This document shows positions 8,456-16,640 of a DNA stretch of 64,000 nucleotides, piece by piece. How positions within the stretch are numbered: position 1 is the first letter of the stretch; the number at the start of each line of letters is the position of its first letter. The notes under the pieces were generated by a model. It was not told where the DNA came from. It searched no databases and saw nothing but the letters and a program-made list of their open reading frames with translations. The position numbers were made by a program, and so were the translations under genes. Location of the stretch: positions 1 to 64,000 of the forward strand of contig NZ_AXAY01000039.1 in the NCBI RefSeq assembly GCF_000473045.1. The letters are read 5' to 3'. The DNA comes from Bradyrhizobium sp. WSM3983. Its GTDB lineage: Bacteria > Pseudomonadota > Alphaproteobacteria > Rhizobiales > Xanthobacteraceae.

Positions 8456-8964
8456 TACAAAGGCCTTACGGCGTCACCCACGCGCAAGGTACCGCCTGCG
8501 ATGATCTTGCAGTTTAATCCTGAGCGGTTGATCAGCGGATCGAACACGGCCTTACCGAGAATCTCCTCGATATGACGGCAGGGCGTGGACAGACGCGTGG
8601 CTTCGACAATCGCCTCGCCGAGCCTGAAGCGCCGGCCGACGAGGTGGTTCAGCGGCACACCCTCGACCGTCACGTTTCGTCGATGCTCTTCCGGCAGCAG
8701 TTCGATGCCGTGATCGCGGCGCAGGGCCTCGAGGGTCTCCATCTCGAACAGGGTGATCTGCCGACCCTCCTCCGGCTTGTGCGAGTAGAAGCCGGTCTCG
8801 TGCCCGATGAGGTAACGGTCGCCTTCGATGCCGCGGCCGGCAATCAGTTGGAGTACGGGGAATTCGCGCATGGGAAGAAACGCACGTGGCGTCTTGTGAA
8901 GAAAGCGCACGACACCCCGCCATGAGGCCGCGATCTGCGTTTTCTCGGATACGATGCCGTCCAT
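8455..8964 (-). CDS. MOSC-domain protein (molybdenum cofactor/sulfur-carrier type)
   Basis: About 169 residues with a MOSC domain: RGIEGDRYLIGHETGFYSH, the RNVTVEGVPLNHLVG segment, and the conserved cysteine in STPCRHIEEIL, which binds the molybdenum cofactor in relatives. MOSC proteins such as YiiM and YcbX help reduce N-hydroxylated compounds. The ATG at 8964 follows AAGGTAG and is my chosen start. An ATG at 8985 and a GTG at 9003 are also in frame. The stop overlaps the start of a flavin/2Fe-2S reductase gene, giving separate versions of the parts that are fused in YcbX. It lies immediately downstream of the TPP-enzyme gene. Confidence 0.85.
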   Translation of the reverse strand: MDGIVSEKTQIAASWRGVVRFLHKTPRAFLPMREFPVLQLIAGRGIEGDRYLIGHETGFYSHKPEEGRQITLFEMETLEALRRDHGIELLPEEHRRNVTVEGVPLNHLVGRRFRLGEAIVEATRLSTPCRHIEEILGKAVFDPLINRSGLNCKIIAGGTLRVGDAVRPL

Positions 8965-9010
8965 TTGACTACCTTCGATATTCATGCGGCAGAGCTGTCC
9001 CACCTCTCGA

Positions 9011-10657
9011 TCAGCGCGAGGCTGCTGCGATCGACTTGTCGGGAGATTGGTGCACGTCGGACCGCACTTCGATTACGACCGGCCCCTTTGTCGACATTGC
9101 CTCGGCCACGATTGCCGGAGCGCCTCTTGCGTCGCAAATGCAGTATCCAGCGGCGCCGTACGCGCGGGCCAAGGCGGCAAAATCAGGATTTGACAAATCG
9201 GTGCCGTACGGCCGGTTCGGAAACGTTCTCTCCTGATGGGAGCGAATGGTGCCATACGAGTTGTTGTTGGAAATCACGATCTTCAGATCGGCTCCTCTCG
9301 CAACCGCAGTGGCCAGTTCGTTCCCAGTCATCAGGAAGCCACCGTCTCCGCAAAACGCGATCACCTGTCGATCGGGATACCGCAGGCTTGCCGCGAGCCC
9401 GGACGGAACTCCGCTTCCCATCGCACCGCATGCCGAACCGAGCAATCGCGCAGTTGGCTGGAAGCTAAAAGTCCGGTGGACCCATCCGGCGAAGTTGCCG
9501 GAGTCCGTCGTGACCACCCCATCCGGCCGAAAGTGCGAGGCAATGGCCGCAACGGCATGGCCAAAAACGTCATTCGGGGGCACGCCCGACCGAGGCCAGC
9601 CGTGCGTCGCTGTCCGTGCAGCGACAATCTTCTGGCGCCAGGCGGTCCGCTCCTGTGGCGAAGCACATAAGGCAAGCATTCCGCGGACGAAGGCGTGCGC
9701 CCCAGACACGATCGCAAGGTCGGTTTGAAAGCGAGTCCCGATCGAAACGGGGTCCGGATAGACCTGCACAAGCGGCTGACGCGGCGCAGATTGTCGGGGA
9801 AACGAGAATCCGAGAGAGGAAAGATCGCCGAGGCGACTTCCGATCGCGACGATGAGATCGGCGCGCTCGAAGAGCTTCATGTGCGCGGGAGCGGTGAAGA
9901 ACCCGAGCTGGCCGGCCCAGAGGGAATGATCGTTGGGAAACTGGTCCTGCATCTTGGCGGCGACAACGACTGGCACATTCCACTTTTCGCTCAGGGCGAC
10001 CAGATCTTGCCGGAATGCTGTCGTCCGACACTCCCCGCCGACTAGCAGAATAGGCCGCTCTGAAGCGGCGAGCATGACGCCGGCCTTCTCGATTGCATCC
10101 GCGCCGGCCTCTGGCTGCACCGTTCCGTGGGTTCTAGCAACAAGTCCATCCGCCATATCGGCCAGAAGGTCCTCCGGCAGTTCGACAGCAACCGGACCGG
10201 GCGTGCCGGACTGCGCAATTGCAAATGCGCGGGCCATCATCTCCGGGACCAAAGCCGCGACGTCCAATCGAACCGCCCACTTCAGGACGCCATCGAAGGA
10301 GCGACTACAGTCGACCTCCTGCACCGCTTCGCGATCGAGGTTTGGACGGTCGACCTGTCCAACCAGCATCATGAGCGGAATCGCCTCCTGCGCCGCCACA
10401 TGCAGACCGAGCGCCGCGTTGAAGGCACCTGGTCCGCGACTGGCCATCACGACGCCGGCACGCCCAGTCAGCTTGGCATCAGCGACCGCCGCGAGGCTCG
10501 CGCTGCCCTCGTGGCGGCACGTCACCAGATCGATTTGGTCTCTGTCATGCAACGCGTCCAGCAGCGGCAGAAAACTTTCGCCGGGAACGCCGAAGGCACG
10601 ATCGACGCCGTGGGCAATGAGGCTGTCCGCGATCAACTCGGCAATACGATAGGTCAT
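9011..10657 (-). CDS. Thiamine-diphosphate-dependent enzyme, acetolactate synthase-like
   Basis: 548-residue enzyme of the acetolactate synthase/benzoylformate decarboxylase/oxalyl-CoA decarboxylase superfamily. The N-terminal PYR domain has the catalytic glutamate (HEGSA, Glu50). The C-terminal domain has the TPP/Mg motif beginning GDGGF and ending VISNN. The central domain is poor in FAD-type signatures. These enzymes decarboxylate 2-oxo acids or condense two of them; the sequence does not settle which. Its ATG overlaps the CoA-transferase B stop by 4 bases, so it is translated as part of a CoA-transferase and acyl-CoA dehydrogenase operon. That fits degradation of an organic acid rather than branched-chain amino acid synthesis. 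Confidence 0.87.
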   Translation of the reverse strand: MTYRIAELIADSLIAHGVDRAFGVPGESFLPLLDALHDRDQIDLVTCRHEGSASLAAVADAKLTGRAGVVMASRGPGAFNAALGLHVAAQEAIPLMMLVGQVDRPNLDREAVQEVDCSRSFDGVLKWAVRLDVAALVPEMMARAFAIAQSGTPGPVAVELPEDLLADMADGLVARTHGTVQPEAGADAIEKAGVMLAASERPILLVGGECRTTAFRQDLVALSEKWNVPVVVAAKMQDQFPNDHSLWAGQLGFFTAPAHMKLFERADLIVAIGSRLGDLSSLGFSFPRQSAPRQPLVQVYPDPVSIGTRFQTDLAIVSGAHAFVRGMLALCASPQERTAWRQKIVAARTATHGWPRSGVPPNDVFGHAVAAIASHFRPDGVVTTDSGNFAGWVHRTFSFQPTARLLGSACGAMGSGVPSGLAASLRYPDRQVIAFCGDGGFLMTGNELATAVARGADLKIVISNNNSYGTIRSHQERTFPNRPYGTDLSNPDFAALARAYGAAGYCICDARGAPAIVAEAMSTKGPVVIEVRSDVHQSPDKSIAAASR

Positions 10658-11337
10658 GGAACGACGGTTCCGTCCTGCTTAATAGTGCGGAGCTTGCCAG
10701 GTGTAAGCAACGGCGCCTCGGTAAGATTCTGCAAGCCCGCGACCGTCGCACCCTCGAGCAATGCGTCCATCGCCAAGCCATTTTCCGTCACGTCGAGAAT
10801 AGCGAGATTCGTGAAAATGCGCGTGACCACCTTCCGTGCGGTGAGCGAGTATCCGCAGCGCTCGACGATCCGCGGACGTCCGTCCTTGGTCGTGTGGTCC
10901 ATCATCACCCAGATTGATTTCGCGCCGACCGCCAAGTCAATCGCGCCGCCGATACCAGGTGGAGATCCGTTGTCGCCGGTCGTCCAGTTCGCCAGATCGC
11001 CATTCCTGGAAACCTGGAAAGCTCCGAGTACGGCGACGTCGAGATGGCCCCCCCGCATCATCGCAAACGACAGGCTGGAATCGAAATACGATCCGCCTCG
11101 CTTGAGCGAGATCGGCATCTTTCCGGCGTTGATCAGGTCCCAGTCCTCCTCACCCTCCGGAGGTTTTGGCCCAACGTTGAGAACGCCGTTTTCGCTATGA
11201 AGCATTACGCCGGAACTGGACGGCAGATAGTCTGCGACATGCGTGGGCGCGCCGATGCCGAGGTTGACGAACCCCTCGTCTGGAAGATGCAGCGCTACCA
11301 TGCGGGCGAGCGCGTCTCGCGAAAGCGGCTTCATCAA
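10654..11337 (-). CDS. 3-oxoacid CoA-transferase, subunit B
   Basis: 227-residue beta subunit of a family I CoA-transferase. The active-site glutamate lies in the LHSENGVLNVGP segment and is preceded by NLGIGAPTHVADYLP. Family members move CoA from succinyl-CoA or acetyl-CoA to 3-oxoacids such as 3-oxoadipate or acetoacetate. Its start overlaps subunit A's stop by 4 bases, and its stop overlaps the start of the TPP enzyme. The substrate is not identifiable from sequence. PcaJ- or ScoB-like activity is possible, but no other 3-oxoadipate genes lie nearby. Confidence 0.9.
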   Translation of the reverse strand: MMKPLSRDALARMVALHLPDEGFVNLGIGAPTHVADYLPSSSGVMLHSENGVLNVGPKPPEGEEDWDLINAGKMPISLKRGGSYFDSSLSFAMMRGGHLDVAVLGAFQVSRNGDLANWTTGDNGSPPGIGGAIDLAVGAKSIWVMMDHTTKDGRPRIVERCGYSLTARKVVTRIFTNLAILDVTENGLAMDALLEGATVAGLQNLTEAPLLTPGKLRTIKQDGTVVP

Positions 11338-11993
11338 CGGCTCCTTGTGAACACGCGGTCAACGAAAATGCAGGGTGTCACGATGTTTTCCGGATCGAGC
11401 TCCCCAACGTCCACGATCCGGTCCACCTCCACCGCCACGGTATCGCCGGCGGTGGCCATGACGGCGCAGTGGTTGCGCGCGCTCTTGTTGTAGGTGATGT
11501 TGCCGAGACTGTCGGCCAGATTTCCCTTGATGAAGGTGAAGTCCGCTCGCAGCGGCAGCTCGAGAATGAACTCCCGGCCCTGCGCGGCGATTTTTTCCTT
11601 ACCGTCCGCGAACACCGTTCCGACGCCGACCGGCGAGAGAAAGCCTCCGAGGCCGGCGCCTCCGGCCCGGATACGCTCGACCAGCGTGCCTTGCGGAACC
11701 AGCTCGAGTTCGACCGTGCCCGCCCGATATTGCTCCGCGAATTGTTGCGCATTTCGCGGATACGAGCAGATGATCTTGCGCACAATTCCAGCGCCGAACC
11801 AGAGCGAAAGGTCGTCGTCGGACGAGCCGGCATTGTTGGAAATCACAACGAGTTCACGCACGCCTGCGTCAAGCACCGCCGTGATCACCCCTTTCGGCAG
11901 GCCAGCGCCTCCGAAACCGCCAACCATGACGGTGTGACCGTCTTTGATGTCTTTCACGGCCGCCTCGGCGTCCCTAACCACTACGTTGCGCAT
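11334..11993 (-). CDS. 3-oxoacid CoA-transferase, subunit A
   Basis: 219-residue alpha subunit with the family signature VGGFGGAGLPKGVI near the N-terminus and NKSARNHCAVMATAG near the C-terminus. It forms the CoA-transferase with the B subunit encoded by the next gene, which overlaps it by 4 bases. Its own start lies inside the end of the acyl-CoA dehydrogenase gene (20-base overlap), a sign of tight operon packing. The A-B order and sizes match PcaIJ/ScoAB-type enzymes. Confidence 0.9.
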   Translation of the reverse strand: MRNVVVRDAEAAVKDIKDGHTVMVGGFGGAGLPKGVITAVLDAGVRELVVISNNAGSSDDDLSLWFGAGIVRKIICSYPRNAQQFAEQYRAGTVELELVPQGTLVERIRAGGAGLGGFLSPVGVGTVFADGKEKIAAQGREFILELPLRADFTFIKGNLADSLGNITYNKSARNHCAVMATAGDTVAVEVDRIVDVGELDPENIVTPCIFVDRVFTRSR

Positions 11994-13200
11994 TTGTCTT
12001 GTCCGTCAAAGGCTCGATTTCGATTCGGTCTCGGTAATCCGACGGTAGCCCACGCCCGATGCGATCCAGCAGCATCTCGTTCGTGCCATCAGCGTAAACC
12101 GCCATCCGGACCTCGGCGAGATGCATATTCAGACGGTGCGCCGCGCTCGCGCCGGTCGCGCCGATGATCCGCACGCACTGATCGATCCCCCAGATAGCGG
12201 CATCGACGGCAAACTTCTTGGCCTGCGCCGCGAGACCCACAGGGTTTCCGCCGATCTGGACCTGCTCGGCGGCGCGAAAGACCAGCGCGTGCGCGGCCTC
12301 TAGCCGGACGGAGACCTCTGCGAGCTCCCATCGCAGACCCTGATGCGCGACGAGCGGCTTTCCGAACGCATGGCGGCCTTCGCAATAGGCTACGGCCTCA
12401 CAGAGCGCCGCGTGAAGTGTCGCAACGCACATCGCCGCGACATGCACCCGGGCCGCATTGACCGAGGCCATCGACGCTTTCAGCGCGGCACCGGGAGAAG
12501 CAATCAGGGCCCATTCCGGCACGAAATGATCGGCGAAGGCAATCTCGGCCAAGCGAAAGGACCGGGCGCCCGGAACGACGATCTCTTGTCGGCGGACGGT
12601 TGCCGCTACGTTCAGTGGCACATAGAAGCTCGCGATGTCGCCACCGCCGCCCCCAGCGTCTTGCACGCGCGCGAGCACGATGAGGCCGCCAACCATCATG
12701 CCGTTGGTGAGCCAGGCCTTGGTCCCATTCAGCGACCAGCCGCCGGCGATAGGCTTCGCAGTTGTGGTCAGCGCGGCGACATCGCTTCCACCGCCGGGCT
12801 CGCTCATGGCGGTGGTCAGAAGGAGCTCGCCTCGCAGTGCAGGCGTCAGGAGTTGCTCGATCTGCGCCGGTGTACCGGTCTGCGACAGGCGCGTCACGCC
12901 GCCCTGGTGATGGTTTAAGCAGAAGGCAGTCGCAAAGCTATGGCGCGCCATTTCCTGGGCGACACGGATCTTGCACAGATAGGACGCTCCGAAGCCGCCA
13001 TGAGCCGGCTTCGCCTGTAGACCCAGCCTGCCGGTTGCCGCCCATGCAGCGATCCACTTTGCGGGAAACGCCTCGCCGGCGACGTGCGACGCCAGAACGG
13101 ATTCTGCGAACACACCCGAACAGAATTCGCGTGTCGCCTCCACGTGCCTTCGCTCTTCCTCGGAGAGAAGCTCGTCAAACTGATGATAAAAGTCCAGCAT
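11974..13200 (-). CDS. Acyl-CoA dehydrogenase family protein
   Basis: 408-residue flavoprotein of the acyl-CoA dehydrogenase family. The FAD/substrate segment TTAMSEPGGGSDVAAL and the later GRHAFGKPLVAHQGLRWELA match the family. Near the C-terminus the usual IYEGT, which carries the catalytic glutamate in medium-chain types, reads YADGT, so an aspartate takes that place. These enzymes introduce a 2,3-double bond into acyl-CoAs and pass electrons to ETF. It is the first gene of the minus-strand operon after the TctC-like binding protein, upstream of the CoA-transferase. That fits activation and then oxidation of an imported acid. Confidence 0.87.
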   Translation of the reverse strand: MLDFYHQFDELLSEEERRHVEATREFCSGVFAESVLASHVAGEAFPAKWIAAWAATGRLGLQAKPAHGGFGASYLCKIRVAQEMARHSFATAFCLNHHQGGVTRLSQTGTPAQIEQLLTPALRGELLLTTAMSEPGGGSDVAALTTTAKPIAGGWSLNGTKAWLTNGMMVGGLIVLARVQDAGGGGGDIASFYVPLNVAATVRRQEIVVPGARSFRLAEIAFADHFVPEWALIASPGAALKASMASVNAARVHVAAMCVATLHAALCEAVAYCEGRHAFGKPLVAHQGLRWELAEVSVRLEAAHALVFRAAEQVQIGGNPVGLAAQAKKFAVDAAIWGIDQCVRIIGATGASAAHRLNMHLAEVRMAVYADGTNEMLLDRIGRGLPSDYRDRIEIEPLTDKTNAQRSG

Positions 13201-13224
13201 CGGCGTTCCGATCAGGCTCTGCGA

Positions 13225-14214
13225 CTAGCGCGCAAGGGACCCGCCCATCTCCTTGGCCCATTCATTCCAGAACGCGACTTCTTGTCCGATGTCGGTCGTA
13301 ACGCTCTCCGCTGTCGAGCCATGGATCGGAAGAGCGCCAAGCGTCTCGAGCTGCGCCAGAAATTCCTTGTCGTCGGCGGCCTTGTCGAGTGCAGCGCCAA
13401 TCTTCTCGACGACGTCCGGAGGCAACTTCGCCGGCCCGGCGATACCAAACCAAGGTGAAACGTCGAGCGGCTTGCCACCACCCTGCTCAACAGTCGGAAG
13501 ATCAGGGAAAGCCGGCGAGCGCTCGCTTGAAGCGACCGCAATCGCCTTGAGCGTCCCCGCCTTGATGTGCTGCGCGACCGTCGATTCGGTGAAGAAGCCG
13601 ACCTGAACGACGTTCGCAATCGTATCGACGACCGGCTGGCCACCACCGGAATAATTGATGAACGTCATCTTGGTGCCGTTGGCCTTGTCGAAGAGCGTAC
13701 CAGCGATGTGCGACGTCGCCCCGAAGGTTCCACCGAAGTTCACTTCGCCGGGATGCGCTTTCAAATATGAAATGAGTTCCGAAATGGACGATACGGGCAA
13801 ACCTGGATTGACCACGACAAGATTGCGCTGCTTTGCGACCTTGCGGATGTAAGTGAAGCTCTTCGCCTGGTCATACGGAACGGACGGATTGAGCGCGAGC
13901 GCCCGGGTGTTCGACGATTCGACCGAGACCAGAAGCGTATACCCGTCGGGTTTCGCCTTAGCGACGTTGTTTGCACCGATGAGGCCAGCAGCGCCACCGT
14001 TGTTTTCGATCACGACGGGCTGCCCCAGCTCCTTCGATAGTTTTTGTCCGATCACGCGTCCGATAATGTCGGTGGGACCACCAGGCGGAAAGCCGACAAC
14101 GAGCTTGATGGGCTTCGATGGATAGACGTCGGCCGCGATCGACGGGGCAGAGGGTAAACCGAAGCACAGCGAGACAGCAGCAAGCAGCAAAGCTCTTCCG
14201 AAGAACTGGATCAT
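13225..14214 (-). CDS. Tripartite tricarboxylate transporter substrate-binding protein (TctC/Bug family)
   Basis: 329-residue periplasmic binding protein. It begins with a signal peptide (FFGRALLLAAVSLCFGLPSA) and then the Bug-family motif YPSKPIKLVVGFPPGGPTDI. The centre has NFGGTFGATSHIAG, and later WFGIAGPAKLPPDVVEKI. It captures a carboxylate for the TctA-TctB membrane complex. The matching tctB and tctA are on the other strand at 16.1-18.1 kb, so this transporter is split across a divergent promoter region. The ligand is unknown. It precedes the acyl-CoA dehydrogenase and CoA-transferase genes. Confidence 0.92.
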   Translation of the reverse strand: MIQFFGRALLLAAVSLCFGLPSAPSIAADVYPSKPIKLVVGFPPGGPTDIIGRVIGQKLSKELGQPVVIENNGGAAGLIGANNVAKAKPDGYTLLVSVESSNTRALALNPSVPYDQAKSFTYIRKVAKQRNLVVVNPGLPVSSISELISYLKAHPGEVNFGGTFGATSHIAGTLFDKANGTKMTFINYSGGGQPVVDTIANVVQVGFFTESTVAQHIKAGTLKAIAVASSERSPAFPDLPTVEQGGGKPLDVSPWFGIAGPAKLPPDVVEKIGAALDKAADDKEFLAQLETLGALPIHGSTAESVTTDIGQEVAFWNEWAKEMGGSLAR

Positions 14215-14255
14215 GGGGACGTCCTCTCAAAGGATGGTTTCACCATCGAAGCTAG

Positions 14256-14268
14256 GACACATTGTGTC
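14256..14268. promoter_or_regulatory. Inverted repeat GACAC-N3-GTGTC upstream of tctC
   Basis: GACACATTGTGTC sits 42 bases before the TctC-like start, in the divergent region shared with the TetR gene. It could be an operator for the minus-strand operon. Its sequence differs from the repeat beside the TetR start, so the binding protein is uncertain. Confidence 0.3.
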
Positions 14269-14454
14269 AAGTACGAAACCTGAATGGCGTCCATGCACCG
14301 CACCTCCGCAGCAAACAGCAGACGCACAATCACGCGGCGACTTGTGCCACTTCGATTAACAAGCTGCACAAAATACGAGTTTTGCTGCGTCGCAAGGACG
14401 ATTTAACGCGATTGCGACGGCTTTTCTGTTGCCTGAAAGAGCCTGGCGTGTTTC

Positions 14455-14469
14455 TAGACGATCGGTCTA
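14455..14469. promoter_or_regulatory. TetR-type operator TAGAC-N5-GTCTA
   Basis: TAGACGATCGGTCTA lies 11-25 bases before the TetR start codon. The 5-bp arms with a 5-bp centre are the style of operator used by many TetR-family repressors. Placement inside the gene's own leader suggests autorepression. Confidence 0.5.
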
Positions 14470-14479
14470 ATGGTGAAAC

Positions 14480-15151
14480 ATGACGCAGAACAAGAACAAA
14501 CCCCGGATAGTTACGCAGGCTGAACGGCGCGACCTCGGCTTCGCTGCAACGCGCGAAGTCCTCATTCGCTGTGGCATGGAGGTGCTGACGGAACAGGGGT
14601 TTGCGGCGACCGGTCTTGACGCCTTGTTGCGCCGCGCGACGGTGCCGAAGGGCTCGTTTTATCACTACTTCGGCAGCAAGGCGGACTTCGTCCGGGAAGT
14701 CATGAAGGCCTATGATGCGTTCTTCTGCCGAAAGCTCGATCGGGCTCTGAACAACGAGAGCCTCGCACCGTCCGAACGGATGCGCGCCTTCGTTGAGGAT
14801 GCCAAGTCGGGCATGGCCAAGTACCAGTACACGCGCGGCTGCCTTGTCGGAAATCTCAGCCAGGATGTCGAGGCGCTCCCTGAGGACTACCGCGTCGCAC
14901 TCGACAACATTGTGCAGGGCTGGCAGCGCAAGGTGGCACGCTGCCTCGAGCTTGCGCGTGAAGCCGGCGAGATCGAAGCGTCCGCCGACTGCGAGGCGCT
15001 GGCCGAGTTCTTCTGGATCGGCTGGGAGGGTGCGGTGATGCGGGCTCGCCTCGTCAGGAATAGCACGCCGCTCGACACCTTCATTGCGGGATTCATGGCC
15101 GGGCTACCGCGCCCGCGATCATCGAAATCCGGCCGAAAGCAGACCTCGTAG
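14480..15151 (+). CDS. TetR/AcrR-family transcriptional regulator
   Basis: 223-residue regulator. The N-terminal TetR DNA-binding domain is TREVLIRCGMEVLTEQGFAA, then TGLDALLRRATVPKGSFYHYFGSKADFV. The C-terminal ligand domain has YTRGCLVGNLSQDVEALPEDYR, as seen in the TetR_C group of AcuR and YxaF/LmrA relatives. It lies 14 bases upstream of an AcuI-like reductase gene. In dimethylsulfoniopropionate or acrylate users, AcuR (TetR) sits beside acuI in the same way, so acrylate-like CoA or acid ligands are plausible but unproven. A palindrome directly before its start supports autorepression. Confidence 0.9.
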   Translation: MTQNKNKPRIVTQAERRDLGFAATREVLIRCGMEVLTEQGFAATGLDALLRRATVPKGSFYHYFGSKADFVREVMKAYDAFFCRKLDRALNNESLAPSERMRAFVEDAKSGMAKYQYTRGCLVGNLSQDVEALPEDYRVALDNIVQGWQRKVARCLELAREAGEIEASADCEALAEFFWIGWEGAVMRARLVRNSTPLDTFIAGFMAGLPRPRSSKSGRKQTS

Positions 15152-15165
15152 ACAGGAGTTTGGTG

Positions 15166-16149
15166 ATGTTGAAAGCCGTACTGATCGAAAAGGACGAACA
15201 GGGGTATCAGGCGAAGGTGACCGAACTGCCTGAAAGCCGGCTTCCCGAGGGCGACGTGCTGGTCGATGTCGAATACAGCACGTTGAACTACAAGGATGGC
15301 CTCGCGATTACGGGCAAGGGACCGATCGTACGATCATTCCCTATGGTGCCGGGAATTGATTTCGCTGGCGTGGTCAAATCGAGCTCCGATCCGGCATTCG
15401 CCGCAGGCGACCGCGTGGTTTTGAACGGCTGGGGCGTCGGCGAGCAACATTGGGGCGGTCTGGCGCAACAAGCCAAGGTCAAGGGCGACTGGCTTATCAA
15501 ACTACCGGCCGCAATGCCTTCGCGCCTCGCGATGATCATAGGGACCGCCGGTTATACGGCGATGCTCTGCGTCATGGCGCTCGAGAAGCATGGCATCCGT
15601 CCTGGCCCGGGCGACGCGCTGGTGACCGGCGCCGGCGGAGGGGTCGGCAGCATCGCGATCATGCTGCTCAGCAAGCTTGGCTTCCGTGTCATCGCCTCGA
15701 CCGGCCGGCCCGAGGAACGGCCATATCTGCAAAGTCTCGGAGCCGCAGAGATCATCGACCGGGCCTCGCTTTCCGAGCCCGGAAAGCCTCTCCAGAAAGA
15801 GCGATGGATCGCCGCCATCGATTCGGTCGGAAGCCATACGCTGGCCAACATCTGCGCCAGCACCAAGGCCGATGGCGCGGTGGCGGCCTGCGGCATGGCG
15901 CAGGGCCTCGATCTGCCTGTCGGCGTCGCGCCGTTCATCCTTCGTGGGCTCACCCTGTACGGGATCAACAGCGTGACGCGGCCCAAGGCCGAACGTGTGG
16001 AGGCCTGGGACCGGCTCGCCTCGCTCCTGTCGGCGTCGGATCTCGAAAAGACCGCGATTGAGATCGGATTGGGTGAGGTCGTGCCTGCCGCTGCTCGCCT
16101 CATGAACGGCCAGGTGCGCGGTCGTACGATCGTTGACGTGAACAGGTGA
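15166..16149 (+). CDS. AcuI/YhdH-family acrylyl-CoA reductase-like quinone oxidoreductase
   Basis: 327 residues from the ATG at 15166, which follows AGGAG by 7 bases; TTG 15160 and GTG 15163 are also in frame. It is a medium-chain dehydrogenase/reductase without structural zinc. The start KAVLIEKDEQGYQAKVTEL, the STLNYKDGLAITG segment and the NADPH-binding TGAGGGVGSIAI match AcuI/YhdH. AcuI reduces acrylyl-CoA to propionyl-CoA with NADPH. The neighbouring acyl-CoA dehydrogenase, CoA-transferase and TctABC genes suggest a related enoyl-CoA step here. Its TGA overlaps the GTG of tctB (GTGA), giving coupled translation. A generic quinone reductase role remains possible. Confidence 0.85.
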   Translation: MLKAVLIEKDEQGYQAKVTELPESRLPEGDVLVDVEYSTLNYKDGLAITGKGPIVRSFPMVPGIDFAGVVKSSSDPAFAAGDRVVLNGWGVGEQHWGGLAQQAKVKGDWLIKLPAAMPSRLAMIIGTAGYTAMLCVMALEKHGIRPGPGDALVTGAGGGVGSIAIMLLSKLGFRVIASTGRPEERPYLQSLGAAEIIDRASLSEPGKPLQKERWIAAIDSVGSHTLANICASTKADGAVAACGMAQGLDLPVGVAPFILRGLTLYGINSVTRPKAERVEAWDRLASLLSASDLEKTAIEIGLGEVVPAAARLMNGQVRGRTIVDVNR

Positions 16150-16628
16150 GTGCCGAGGGGGCCCCGATGCGTCTGAGTATTCGAAATCCAGCCGACTTCT
16201 GGTCCGGACTCCTGTTTGTGGCGGTCGCCTCTACCTTTCTCTGGATCGCCCGCAACTACGAGTTCGGCTCGCCCCTACGCATGGGGCCGAGTTTTTTCCC
16301 TGTCGTGCTTTCGATCGCGTTGGCGGCGATCGGGCTGGTCGCTCTTCTGAGATCCTTCACCGTCGCTGGCGATAAGATCGGAGGATTCGCGGTCAAGGGG
16401 CTGCTCCTCGTCACCCTTGGCTCGCTCCTGTTCGGCGCACTGATCGAGCGTGCCGGCATCATCATCGCGGTGTCCACGATCACTCTTGTCAGCGCCTATG
16501 CCAGCGTCAAGTTCACCTGGAAGCAGGGACTGATCATGGCCGCTGTGCTTTCGGCGTTCTGCGCGCTCGTTTTCGTCTATGGACTCGGTGTGCCTATGCC
16601 GATGTTCGGATCCTGGTTCGTGGATTGA
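16146..16628 (+). CDS. Tripartite tricarboxylate transporter small membrane subunit (TctB)
   Basis: 160-residue protein with four predicted membrane helices: WSGLLFVAVASTFLWIARNY, FFPVVLSIALAAIGLVALL, LLLVTLGSLLFGALIERAGI and a C-terminal VLSAFCALVFVYGLGVPMP. The FGSPLRMGPSFFP segment after helix 1 is typical of TctB. It pairs with TctA to carry carboxylates delivered by TctC. The GTG at 16146 overlaps the acuI-like stop. An internal ATG at 16167 behind GAGGGG is an equally good start. Confidence 0.88.
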   Translation: MSAEGAPMRLSIRNPADFWSGLLFVAVASTFLWIARNYEFGSPLRMGPSFFPVVLSIALAAIGLVALLRSFTVAGDKIGGFAVKGLLLVTLGSLLFGALIERAGIIIAVSTITLVSAYASVKFTWKQGLIMAAVLSAFCALVFVYGLGVPMPMFGSWFVD

Positions 16629-16640
16629 AGGGCTGGCACA

